Shown in pieces: positions 25,801 through 32,446 of a stretch of DNA of 64,000 nt. The stretch's first letter is position 1; every line of letters starts with the position of its first letter. This DNA comes from Buttiauxella gaviniae. Lineage in GTDB: Bacteria; Pseudomonadota; Gammaproteobacteria; Enterobacterales; Enterobacteriaceae. The notes beneath the pieces are model-generated. The model was not told the origin of the DNA. It made no database searches and saw only the letters and a list, made by a program, of their open reading frames with translations. The stretch is from positions 2,542,001 through 2,606,000 of the forward strand of contig NZ_JBFMVT010000002.1 in the NCBI RefSeq assembly GCF_040786275.1, read 5' to 3'. The translations under genes and the position numbers were made by a program.

Positions 25801-28127
25801 CCGTTGTACCTGGTGAAATGGAGCCAGTTGTCACGGCAAATACCGTGCTGCTTGATAGCCAGTCGATGCTAAACATTGCAGGTCTGACGACCGATGATGA
25901 ATTGCCAGAAGCGCAGCGTTTTTTGCAATCCTTTAAAGTCATCAGCACAGCTGCACCCGGCGGGATTAGCGGGGATTTTTCGGAGCTACATATTGGCGGC
26001 TCGGCGTCTCCCGTCGATTATGCGACGCTCACCGGATATAAAGATCTTCTCAGCCAACACTACAATGTGGATATTCGCCTTAACTGGTATGCGCAACATT
26101 CCAGCACGCCAGAGATTGCGAATGGCGTATTTACGCTAGCCGATGCAGGTGAATCATTCCGCCTTGGAAGCCTGCTGATTGACCAAAAGCCTAACCCTGC
26201 CACCGCCTGGGATGGCAAAACACTCACCAAAGCTGGGCAGGGGACGCTCATCCTTGCAAAGCATAATCAGTTTACTGGCCCGACGCTGATTAACGGCGGC
26301 ACTCTGCAGACAGCTATTGATAACGCGCTGGCGTTAAGTAGTGAAGTGAACATTGCCAGTGGCGCAACCTTTGCGCTGGACGGTTTCGATCAGAACGTGA
26401 ATCGCATTTCTGGTAACGGCGATATCACGCTCGGAGATGCGCAACTCAGCGTGAATAACAACAGCGGTGCGGTGTTTGGCGGCACGATCAGCGGCAGCGG
26501 TGGGCTGATTAAAAACGGCGCGGGGGATTTGCAATTTCTGGCCAATCAGGCGTGGACAGGCTCCACCGCTATTAATAGCGGGAGCCTGACTCTGGGTGCC
26601 AGTCCCGCCGCTGAGGTAAATCTTTCCAGTTCCCAGGTAAACATTGCCTCAGGCTCAATGCTCGGCGGCTATGGCAGCATCGCCGGAAATGTTTCAAACC
26701 AGGGAACCATCGCTGTAGCGGATGCGGCACCGCAATTTTCTGAAGGTGCCGCCGGGAATCTGGTCATCGGCGGTGATTTGATTAACGCAGGCCAAATTAT
26801 TATGGCAAGCCCCGTTCCGGCCAGCTCGCTTATTATTAACGGCAATTACCAAGGAAATGATGGGCTGTTAACGTTAAGCACGGTACTGGGCGATGACAAT
26901 TCAGCCACGGATAAATTGATTATTCTCGGCAACAGCAGCGGCAGCACGCAGGTGAAAATTAATAACGCTGGTGGGGCGGGCGCGGCGACTGTTAACGGCA
27001 TTGAAATTATTCACGTCGCGGGCCAGTCCAACGGCATTTTTACTCTGAACGGGCGCGTGGTGGCCGGGGCTTACGACTACTTTTTGCACCAGGGGTTACC
27101 AGGCACGCCAAACGGTAACTGGTACTTGCGCAGCCAGCTTCCCGAGCCTCCACCAAATCCTCCCGTTCCTCCGGCGCCACAGCCTGAAATTGTTCGCCCT
27201 GAAGCCGGGAGCTATCTGGCGAACAAATCCGCGGCGAGTAACATGTTTACGCAGCGGCTGGAAGACAGAGCTGGCCGGGCAGAAAACTCAACCCTGTGGC
27301 TGCGTCAAATTGGCACGCATACCGGCGCCTACGATGGCAGCGGTCAGCTAAAAACCACCGCTAATAGCTATATGATTCAGGGCGGCGGTGAACTGGCGCA
27401 AGGGAGTTTCTTCCAGGACGACAGGCTTGGCGTGGGCGTTATGTTTGGCTACGGCAACGCACATAGTCATACAGACTCGAATCGTAGCGGCTATAGCTCA
27501 AAAGGTTCTGTGGATGGCTACAGCAGCGGGGTTTATGGAACCTGGTATCAGAACGCTAAAAGTCTGGAAGGAACGTACGTCGATAGCTGGCTGCAATACA
27601 GTTGGTTTAAAGCGCAAGTGAAAGGCGACGATCTGGAAACGGAAAACTATCACCTCAACGGCTTTAGCGGCTCGCTGGAAACAGGGTACCGAATGGGGAT
27701 TTATCAGGGCGAGAACAGTCGCGTTTTCCTGACGCCGCAGGCACAGATCATCTGGGACGGATTACAGGCTGATTCTCATACGGAAAACAATGGCACCCAT
27801 GTGACGTACCCGGATGGCAACAACCTGCAAAGTCGGCTTGGGCTGAAACTTTCCCGCGACGGTGTATCCACCAAAGATAAGCCCAGCGGCAAGCTCTTCA
27901 CCACTTATGTGGAAGCCAACTGGCTACACAACAGTGACCCGGCTACGGTGGCGCTCGATAATGAAAAAGTGGGGCTTTCCGGAACGCGTAATGTTGGGGA
28001 ACTGAAATTGGGCATTGAAGGGAAATTATCCGCGCGCCTGAACGTGTGGGGCAATGTGGCGCAGCAAATGGGAGGCAGCGGCTACAGTGCAACCTCCGGC
28101 GTAATCGGTGTGGATTATCGCTTTTAA
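22869..28127 (+). CDS. Large autotransporter (type Va) with beta-helical passenger
   Basis: A 1752-residue surface protein. The ATG at 22869 is chosen because GGAGG lies 5 bases before it; a GTG six codons upstream is less likely. Signal peptide with likely cleavage after EAFA (about residue 30). The passenger is a Gly/Asn/Ser-rich beta-helix with autotransporter-associated repeats (LTKAG.GTLIL, T..G.T.INGGTLQT). It contains a duplicated module of about 370 residues (nt about 24,980-26,080 and 26,080-26,650). A Pro-rich linker (PEPPPNPPVPP, about 1427-1437) leads to a beta-barrel of about 300 residues ending in the expected Phe (VDYRF). Function (adhesion, biofilm or other) is not readable. 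No protease triad was recognised. It lies where E. coli has the ttd tartrate genes. Confidence 0.92.
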   Translation: MFASDESHAWSKALLILAMCLSNEAFAATTIPSSTTTVNLQTLSSTDTSFVLPATGTIRTLQGDGIDADASRSWELLIQGVVNAADIGVNLAGNNNSLVNSGTIGSNGGIAILLNGAGNLITLNSGSVINGSIFSSGYKNALVLQGKGSIGGSIGGSNGFDTIDVVNDSWVLEDSVLLSDASDALLTIGKGSALTLPGTLSSKNNQTATALIESGGLLQIGNGGTSGEIHFPIINEGVLAFFRSDTVYELSTPISGNGILLLKGTEVSGESSYLLNSDNPAFTGNVIIAKGARLHVNNTNPAPKAHVLVLNGGTLWLGSTANFTTPILLEGNGWDESGGPYGSLRLDSSAIQAGSVELTGNARITAIFDNYSGTISGQISDGGKGYQIEKYGNGLITLSGDNTWSGGMLLSQGRLSVSADSNLGASSGTLIFNGGLLEMTGDFVSQRALAVNAPGGAIFSTGTNTFVGGSSGSGPLTLGSGTLVLAGNDTRTGNTIVYADSHLQIGSNDVNNAVQGTLSGNVLNNGTLTFNRSGESSYSGVLEGSGALIKQNSGLVDLTGAGSSQGSVAVNGGTLRFSPAGPFNVAGTLITAAGAQTSVSTGSQLNIQGAMTQQAGAALETSVDASQPAAIAPTIALNGALKVSGAPVSASSITAKTLTILHSTNASGISGDFSSLGFSNPADYLIVNGSKVNNDQDYNLGFGLTWFAGPAQGNGNFTLINPSDTFDMDIALTNQTPPFSSGWDGQTLTKAGAGTLILSQPNTYTGSTLVNGGTLQTNVQDAFASSGNVVVNSGATLNLNNFNQQANNLSGGGAVSLGNAALTVTNNSDSQFAGNISGNGSLVKNGAQTLTLAGNNTFAGGLAINAGTLIATSGAALGAGAVVNNTVLTLAFTTRSLVKNLLSGSGTLNKEGSGWAQLLKTGSSAGRVNVNSGVLNFGEGVTFTSNDDFNTAAGAVTRIDNGGALNVVNRFDLKGELAVVPGEMEPVVTANTVLLDSQSMLNIAGLTTDDELPEAQRFLQSFKVISTAAPGGISGDFSELHIGGSASPVDYATLTGYKDLLSQHYNVDIRLNWYAQHSSTPEIANGVFTLADAGESFRLGSLLIDQKPNPATAWDGKTLTKAGQGTLILAKHNQFTGPTLINGGTLQTAIDNALALSSEVNIASGATFALDGFDQNVNRISGNGDITLGDAQLSVNNNSGAVFGGTISGSGGLIKNGAGDLQFLANQAWTGSTAINSGSLTLGASPAAEVNLSSSQVNIASGSMLGGYGSIAGNVSNQGTIAVADAAPQFSEGAAGNLVIGGDLINAGQIIMASPVPASSLIINGNYQGNDGLLTLSTVLGDDNSATDKLIILGNSSGSTQVKINNAGGAGAATVNGIEIIHVAGQSNGIFTLNGRVVAGAYDYFLHQGLPGTPNGNWYLRSQLPEPPPNPPVPPAPQPEIVRPEAGSYLANKSAASNMFTQRLEDRAGRAENSTLWLRQIGTHTGAYDGSGQLKTTANSYMIQGGGELAQGSFFQDDRLGVGVMFGYGNAHSHTDSNRSGYSSKGSVDGYSSGVYGTWYQNAKSLEGTYVDSWLQYSWFKAQVKGDDLETENYHLNGFSGSLETGYRMGIYQGENSRVFLTPQAQIIWDGLQADSHTENNGTHVTYPDGNNLQSRLGLKLSRDGVSTKDKPSGKLFTTYVEANWLHNSDPATVALDNEKVGLSGTRNVGELKLGIEGKLSARLNVWGNVAQQMGGSGYSATSGVIGVDYRF

Positions 28128-28160
28128 ACGCCCCCTACAAATGCAGAAAATAACGGTTTT

Positions 28161-28191
28161 CGTAGGTCGGATTAGCGTCGCGACATCCGAC
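28161..28191. repeat. REP-type palindrome
   Basis: CGTAGGTCGGATTAGCGTCG followed by CGACATCCGAC matches, on the minus strand, the form of enterobacterial REP elements (xTCGGATGxCGxCGxx...ATCCGACCTAC). It lies between the autotransporter and plsY 3' ends, the usual place for REPs. Confidence 0.75.
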
Positions 28192-28205
28192 ATTCAACCG
28201 GATAC

Positions 28206-28229
28206 GTTCACCTACCTTTGTCGGTGAAC
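28206..28229. terminator. Hairpin between the convergent autotransporter and plsY genes
   Basis: Perfect 7-bp stem GTTCACC / GGTGAAC with a 10-base loop, touching the plsY stop codon. A T-rich stretch (TTTTCTTTTTTC) lies about 12 bases further on the plus strand but not directly after the stem, so terminator activity is uncertain. Confidence 0.4.
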
Positions 28230-28844
28230 TTACTGCTCAGTTTTCTTTTTTCTGCGCAGCTTCTTCCAGATCTTGGTTTCCTGGCCGCGCCACAAACGCT
28301 GAATATTATCGTGATGGCGCATCAAAATGAGGCAGGAAAGCATCGCTACCGGAAAGGTGAATTGCGGTTTGAACCACCAGACATAGAAAGGGGCAATCAG
28401 CGCGCTGATAATCGCACCTAATGACGAATAACCGCTCAGGAGTACGCTCAGCAGCCAGGTTCCCGCCATTACGCCGGTTAAGTCCCAGCCAATGGGGGCG
28501 ATGGCACCAAAGGCCGTTGCAACACCTTTACCGCCGTGGAATTTAAAGAAAACCGGCCATATATGGCCCACACAGGCTGCGATGGCGATAAGCCCCAGCC
28601 AGAAAGGTGTCACGCCGAGCGCGTAAGCCGCCCAAACGGGCAACATCCCTTTGAGAATGTCAAAAATCAGTACCGCTACGGCTGCCCCTTTCCCGCCAAG
28701 TCTCAAGACGTTGGTAGCACCTGGATTACCAGAGCCGTTCTCTCGTGGATCAGGAAGACCGGCAACGCGGCAGACCAGAATGGCGCTAGAGATTGAGCCG
28801 CAAAGATACGCAAGCAGGATCATGCCTGGCGCGATTACACTCAT
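28230..28844 (-). CDS. plsY: Acyl-phosphate glycerol-3-phosphate acyltransferase PlsY
   Basis: A 204-residue inner-membrane enzyme that acylates glycerol-3-phosphate from acyl-phosphate, the first step of phospholipid synthesis. About five transmembrane segments. Signature loops GSGNPGATN (about 37-45) and [11 protein letters not shown] (about 103-113) are present. Basic C-terminal tail (KKLRRKKK). Divergent from folB, as in E. coli (ygiH). Confidence 0.96.
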   Translation of the reverse strand: MSVIAPGMILLAYLCGSISSAILVCRVAGLPDPRENGSGNPGATNVLRLGGKGAAVAVLIFDILKGMLPVWAAYALGVTPFWLGLIAIAACVGHIWPVFFKFHGGKGVATAFGAIAPIGWDLTGVMAGTWLLSVLLSGYSSLGAIISALIAPFYVWWFKPQFTFPVAMLSCLILMRHHDNIQRLWRGQETKIWKKLRRKKKTEQ

Positions 28845-28951
28845 AACGCTGTTCCATTTTGAAAGTGTCGTTGTATTCTCTGCATCTGTGGATAATACGC
28901 ATATTTCGCCAGAAGTGGTATCTGGCGTGACTAAAAACCGGGCAGGGCGTG

Positions 28952-29314
28952 ATGGACATTGTATTTATAGAGCAACTGACTGTAATCACCACTATTGGTG
29001 TTTATGACTGGGAACAGACTATCTCCCAGAAACTGATATTCGATATCGAAATGGCGTGGGACAACCGCCAGGCCGCCAGCAGCGACGATGTAAACGACTG
29101 TTTAAGTTATGCTGATGTCAGCGAAGCGGTAATCGGCCATGTCGCTGGTGGCCGTTTTGCTCTGGTGGAACGCGTGGCTGAAGAGGTCGCACAGCTCTTG
29201 TTGACTCGCTTTAACTCGCCGTGGGTGCGTTTAAAAGTCAGCAAACCGGGTGCTGTTGCTCAGGCCGCAAATGTAGGGGTTATTATCGAGCGTGGCAGTA
29301 ATCTGAAAAGCTAA
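28952..29314 (+). CDS. folB: Dihydroneopterin aldolase FolB
   Basis: A 120-residue aldolase/epimerase of folate synthesis, making 6-hydroxymethyl-7,8-dihydropterin. The start [21 protein letters not shown] equals that of E. coli; a GTG one codon earlier is not needed. Motifs YADVSEAV (with the active-site Tyr/Glu region) and [17 protein letters not shown] are conserved. Confidence 0.96.
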   Translation: MDIVFIEQLTVITTIGVYDWEQTISQKLIFDIEMAWDNRQAASSDDVNDCLSYADVSEAVIGHVAGGRFALVERVAEEVAQLLLTRFNSPWVRLKVSKPGAVAQAANVGVIIERGSNLKS

Positions 29315-29375
29315 AAAATAAATTCATATTTGTTAAACCAAAGGCGCGTAACCTGGTCATAACTGTCATCTTTTC

Positions 29376-29397
29376 GCGGCAGCCGCCGCTTTTTTTA
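29376..29397 (+). terminator. Rho-independent terminator after folB
   Basis: Stem GCGGC / GCCGC with an AGCC loop followed by seven T. It lies 60 bp after folB and 30 bp before uppP. Confidence 0.75.
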
Positions 29398-29426
29398 TGT
29401 TTGTTTTAGGGGTATGAGGGTTAAAA

Positions 29427-30245
29427 ATGGGCGATTTACACTCGTTAGTGATTGCTGCGATTCTTGGCGTTGTAGAAGGGCTAACAGAGTTTTTACCTGT
29501 TTCGTCTACCGGCCATATGATTATTGTCGGCCACCTGCTTGGATTCGAAGGTGATACGGCGAAAACGTTTGAAGTGGTTATCCAGCTAGGTTCTATTCTC
29601 GCGGTAGTCGTCATGTTCTGGCGTCGCCTGTTCGGGCTTATTGGTATTCACTTCGGCCGCCAGCCGCATGAAGGCGAAGGGAAAGGGCGCTTGACGCTGA
29701 TCCACATCCTGCTGGGTATGGTGCCGGCAGTGGTGCTTGGGCTAATTTTTCACGATGCCATCAAATCGTTGTTTAACCCGATAAACGTCATGTATGCGCT
29801 GGTGGTTGGTGGTGTGCTGCTGATCGCGGCTGAACTGTTGAAGCCAAAAGAGCCGCGTGCGGTTGGCATTGATGACATGACCTATCGCCAGGCCTTTGTC
29901 ATCGGTTGCTTCCAGTGTTTAGCGTTATGGCCGGGCTTTTCGCGCTCTGGAGCGACGATTTCAGGCGGGATGTTAATGGGCGTTAGCCGTTACGCGGCCT
30001 CTGAGTTCTCATTCCTGCTGGCGGTTCCGATGATGATGGGCGCCACGGTGCTGGATGTTTATAAGAGCATTGGCTTCCTGACCCTCGCAGATCTTCCTAT
30101 GTTTGCCGTTGGCTTTATTACCGCATTTATTGTTGCGTTAATTGCCATTAAAACATTCCTGCAAATCATCAAACGCATCTCCTTTATTCCGTTTGCCATT
30201 TATCGTTTTGCGGTTGCGGCAGTGGTTTATTTCGTCTTCTTTTAA
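29427..30245 (+). CDS. uppP: Undecaprenyl-diphosphatase UppP (BacA)
   Basis: A 272-residue integral membrane phosphatase that recycles undecaprenyl pyrophosphate for cell-wall polymers; overproduction gives bacitracin resistance. The catalytic [14 protein letters not shown] motif (about 17-30) and [13 protein letters not shown] (about 171-183) are intact. Start [18 protein letters not shown] matches E. coli closely. Single-gene unit with a terminator behind. Confidence 0.97.
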   Translation: MGDLHSLVIAAILGVVEGLTEFLPVSSTGHMIIVGHLLGFEGDTAKTFEVVIQLGSILAVVVMFWRRLFGLIGIHFGRQPHEGEGKGRLTLIHILLGMVPAVVLGLIFHDAIKSLFNPINVMYALVVGGVLLIAAELLKPKEPRAVGIDDMTYRQAFVIGCFQCLALWPGFSRSGATISGGMLMGVSRYAASEFSFLLAVPMMMGATVLDVYKSIGFLTLADLPMFAVGFITAFIVALIAIKTFLQIIKRISFIPFAIYRFAVAAVVYFVFF

Positions 30246-30264
30246 CAGTAACGTTTATTAATAA

Positions 30265-30292
30265 AAGCCACTCATATTGAGTGGCTTTTTTA
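30265..30292 (+). terminator. Rho-independent terminator after uppP
   Basis: Perfect 9-bp stem AAGCCACTC / GAGTGGCTT with an ATATT loop and a run of T. It separates the conserved uppP gene from the PTS-mannosidase operon. Confidence 0.9.
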
Positions 30293-30326
30293 TTGTCTGA
30301 TTGTTGATGCGTGCAAAGTAATAAAT

Positions 30327-30376
30327 TGTGGCGATAATCACATTCCTGCTTTTCATTCCTGACTATTATCATCTGC
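30327..30376 (+). promoter_or_regulatory. Class II CRP-dependent promoter of the PTS-mannosidase operon
   Basis: TGTGG-N6-TCACA (30327-30342) is a near-consensus CRP site (TGTGA-N6-TCACA) within AT-rich flanks. A TATTAT -10 hexamer at 30364-30369 gives a start near 30376, so the CRP centre (30334.5) lies at -41.5, exactly the class II spacing. No good -35 hexamer exists, as expected for an activator-dependent promoter. It would place the operon under catabolite control. Confidence 0.72.
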
Positions 30377-30393
30377 TCGTTTCTGGAGGAAAT

Positions 30394-30894
30394 ATGTCAG
30401 CCATCGTCCATCGATTTATCAGTTATTGCTTTTATTGCCTGCTGGGGAAATTCAGCAGCGTGAAGACATTGCTGTGCGGACTTTGCTGTTTCAATTCCAT
30501 TCAGTCATTGAGCGCTGCGGAAGAGTCTGCCCAGGAAAATAATGAAGATGAATTTTCTGGCGGCTGGTCGCGTTTATGGGGCTGTGCCAGCCAAAGTTTG
30601 TTTGCATCAACAAAACATCTCCCCATTCCGCAATCTTCTGGCCGCGTAAATACCACTATTCAGGCTCGTCTGGTGGCGCAGCATCGCCATGAACTGGGGT
30701 TTAGCTTCACTACCCGCAGTGTTCACCAATTACTGGTTTGCCATCGTTTGAGCGGCGAGTCAGACGGCCCTTTAGATTCCCATAACATGCTGTTTTATTG
30801 CTTAAAAAGCACAATGCGCCACGCGGCCATTGTGCTTTTTTTATTGTCCAAATCCGACCTGAGAGAGAAATCATTATGTATATCGTTTGTGTAG
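30394..30894 (+). CDS. Unknown leader ORF crossing a terminator, upstream of PTS genes
   Basis: A 166-codon ORF with a strong GGAGGA Shine-Dalgarno (30385-30390) 18 bases after the predicted CRP promoter start. The product is not recognised. It has a Cys-rich hydrophobic N-terminal part (about 5-42, KTLLCGLCCFNSIQSLSA) that could be a signal peptide, then a polar, Ser/His-rich part and a hydrophobic end. Its frame runs through a strong intrinsic terminator (30804-30842) and ends 19 bases inside the PTS IIB gene. It may be a translated leader controlling read-through, a small exported protein, or decayed coding sequence: another frame at 30396-30539 also looks protein-like (IYQLLLLLPAGEIQQREDIA). 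Treat the product as unproven. Confidence 0.38.
   Translation: MSAIVHRFISYCFYCLLGKFSSVKTLLCGLCCFNSIQSLSAAEESAQENNEDEFSGGWSRLWGCASQSLFASTKHLPIPQSSGRVNTTIQARLVAQHRHELGFSFTTRSVHQLLVCHRLSGESDGPLDSHNMLFYCLKSTMRHAAIVLFLLSKSDLREKSLCISFV
30804..30842 (+). terminator. Strong intrinsic terminator 33 bp before the PTS IIB gene
   Basis: Perfect 13-bp stem AAAAAGCACAATG / CATTGTGCTTTTT with an 11-base loop and seven T (30836-30842). There is no room for a promoter between it and the IIB start at 30876, so expression of the operon should need read-through. This suggests attenuation or antitermination. No BglG-type antiterminator sequence was recognised upstream. Confidence 0.85.
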
Positions 30895-31190
30895 CTGCAT
30901 GTCCGACCGGCGTTGCCCACACCTTTATGGCCGCCGAAGCGCTGGAAATCACAGGCAAAAATCGCGGGCATGAAATTAAAGTCGAAACCCAGGGCAGCAT
31001 GGGGGCGGAAAACGAAATAACCGCTGAAGACCTGGCGCGAGCAGATGGTGTGATCATCGCCGCCGACGTCGCTATCAACAACAAAGAGCGTTTCGATGGC
31101 ATGCTAAAGCTGGAATGCAGCGTGGCAGACCCGATCAAATTCGCTGATGCGGTGTTTGAAGCCATTGAGCAGGAGATAAATCATGGCTAA
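30876..31190 (+). CDS. PTS fructose-type EIIB component
   Basis: A 104-residue fructose-family IIB protein. Cys9 in AACPTGVAHTFMAAEAL is the phosphorylated residue. It takes phosphate from IIA and passes it to the sugar bound by IIC. The ATG at 30876 follows GAGAGAG, and the protein ends 8 bases inside the IIC gene, so the two are coupled. E. coli frw/fry systems have similar separate IIB units, whereas E. coli MngA has IIA, IIB and IIC in one chain. Confidence 0.92.
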   Translation: MYIVCVAACPTGVAHTFMAAEALEITGKNRGHEIKVETQGSMGAENEITAEDLARADGVIIAADVAINNKERFDGMLKLECSVADPIKFADAVFEAIEQEINHG

Positions 31191-32310
31191 ATTTCAGGGC
31201 GGCGGGGTGAAATCCTCCGCGGGTACGGAAGTGAAAAACGCCATTATGACCGGCGTGTCATACATGCTGCCGTTTGTCATTGCCGGAGCGGTGATTATGG
31301 GTATCGCCCGTATCGGCGCTTCGATGTATGGCATTGATAACATTTGGGATGCCAGCCACGAACAGGCCGCAAGCGTGGTCGTGCAGATGCTGCATAAATT
31401 CGACGGCTTTGGCGGGCTCGCACTCTCTTTGATGCTGCCGATTGTCGCGGGCTACATCAGTTTTGCCATTGCCAATAAGCCTGGGATTGCGCCGGGAATG
31501 GTGGGCGGCCTGCTGGCAAGTAACCTGGGAACCGGCTTTCTGGGCGCGCTGGCTGCGGGTTTTGTGGCAGGTTACATCGTCCGTCTACTGACGGCAAAAG
31601 TAAAACTGCCGCGCTCGCTGGCCTCCGCAGGGCCGATTTTCATCCTGCCCGTTGGCGGTACGTTGCTGACCTGCATCATCATGGCGTTTGTGATTGGTAC
31701 GCCGCTGGCGGCGCTAAATCGCGGTATGGAAGCGTGGCTGCTGGCGATGTCCGGCACCAACAAAATCATTCTGGCGGCGGTGGTTGGCGGTATGGTCGGC
31801 TTTGACCTTGGCGGCCCGGTCAACAAAGCGGCAGTCACGACGGCGATGGCGCTGCTGGCGTCCGGCATTTATGACCCGAACACGGCGGCACAGGTCGCGA
31901 TTATCATCCCGCCAATTGGCCTCGGCGTCGCTTCGCTTATCTGGAAACATCGTTTCCCTGAATCGCTGCAAGAAGCGGGTAAGGCCTCAACGTTGATGGG
32001 CCTGATTGGGGTTTCAGAAGGGGCCATTCCTTTTGCGCTGGCAAATCCAAAAATCATTATTATTAACGTCATCGGTACCGCGACCGGGTCTGCAATGGCG
32101 GTCGGTTTAGGTGCGGTAAACCATGCCCCTATTTCTGGTTTTTACGGCTGGTTAGCCGTTGATGGCTGGCCGGTATATATCCTGTCTATCGCCGTTGGCT
32201 CCGCGATTGTCGCAGTGGGTTCTCTGCTGGTTTTCCGCCAGTCTACGCCCTCTGGCAATAAAGAAGAAAAAGTGGCAGCGCCTGCGCCTAAATTTAAAGT
32301 GAGCCGCTAA
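31183..32310 (+). CDS. PTS fructose-type EIIC permease
   Basis: A 375-residue integral membrane protein with about eight to ten hydrophobic segments, the sugar channel of a fructose-family PTS. Typical blocks: TGVSYMLPFVIAGAVIMGIA, KPGIAPGMVGGLLASN, GGMVGFDLGGPVNKAA and GVSEGAIPFAL. Gene order and the alpha-mannosidase behind it suggest a mannoside, perhaps mannosylglycerate, as substrate, but the IIC itself does not prove this. A 136-bp gap without a gene follows. Confidence 0.92.
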   Translation: MAKFQGGGVKSSAGTEVKNAIMTGVSYMLPFVIAGAVIMGIARIGASMYGIDNIWDASHEQAASVVVQMLHKFDGFGGLALSLMLPIVAGYISFAIANKPGIAPGMVGGLLASNLGTGFLGALAAGFVAGYIVRLLTAKVKLPRSLASAGPIFILPVGGTLLTCIIMAFVIGTPLAALNRGMEAWLLAMSGTNKIILAAVVGGMVGFDLGGPVNKAAVTTAMALLASGIYDPNTAAQVAIIIPPIGLGVASLIWKHRFPESLQEAGKASTLMGLIGVSEGAIPFALANPKIIIINVIGTATGSAMAVGLGAVNHAPISGFYGWLAVDGWPVYILSIAVGSAIVAVGSLLVFRQSTPSGNKEEKVAAPAPKFKVSR

Positions 32311-32446
32311 CGGTTTATTTTATGATGCGGTGATTGGAAAGCGATAAATATCTATGGGGCTTGTTAGCTTCAGGGGTTTTCACATTTTAAATAAATCCAT
32401 GATGACGTGATAAATATTATCTGGATCGTCGTGGTAAGGCTGAAAA

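Noticed and set aside
30396-30539. Alternative frame in the PTS leader (IYQLLLLLPAGEIQQREDIA...) as a separate gene
   Set aside because: No start codon or ribosome site in that frame, and it stops after about 48 codons. It is kept only as a hint of possible decay in the leader ORF entry.
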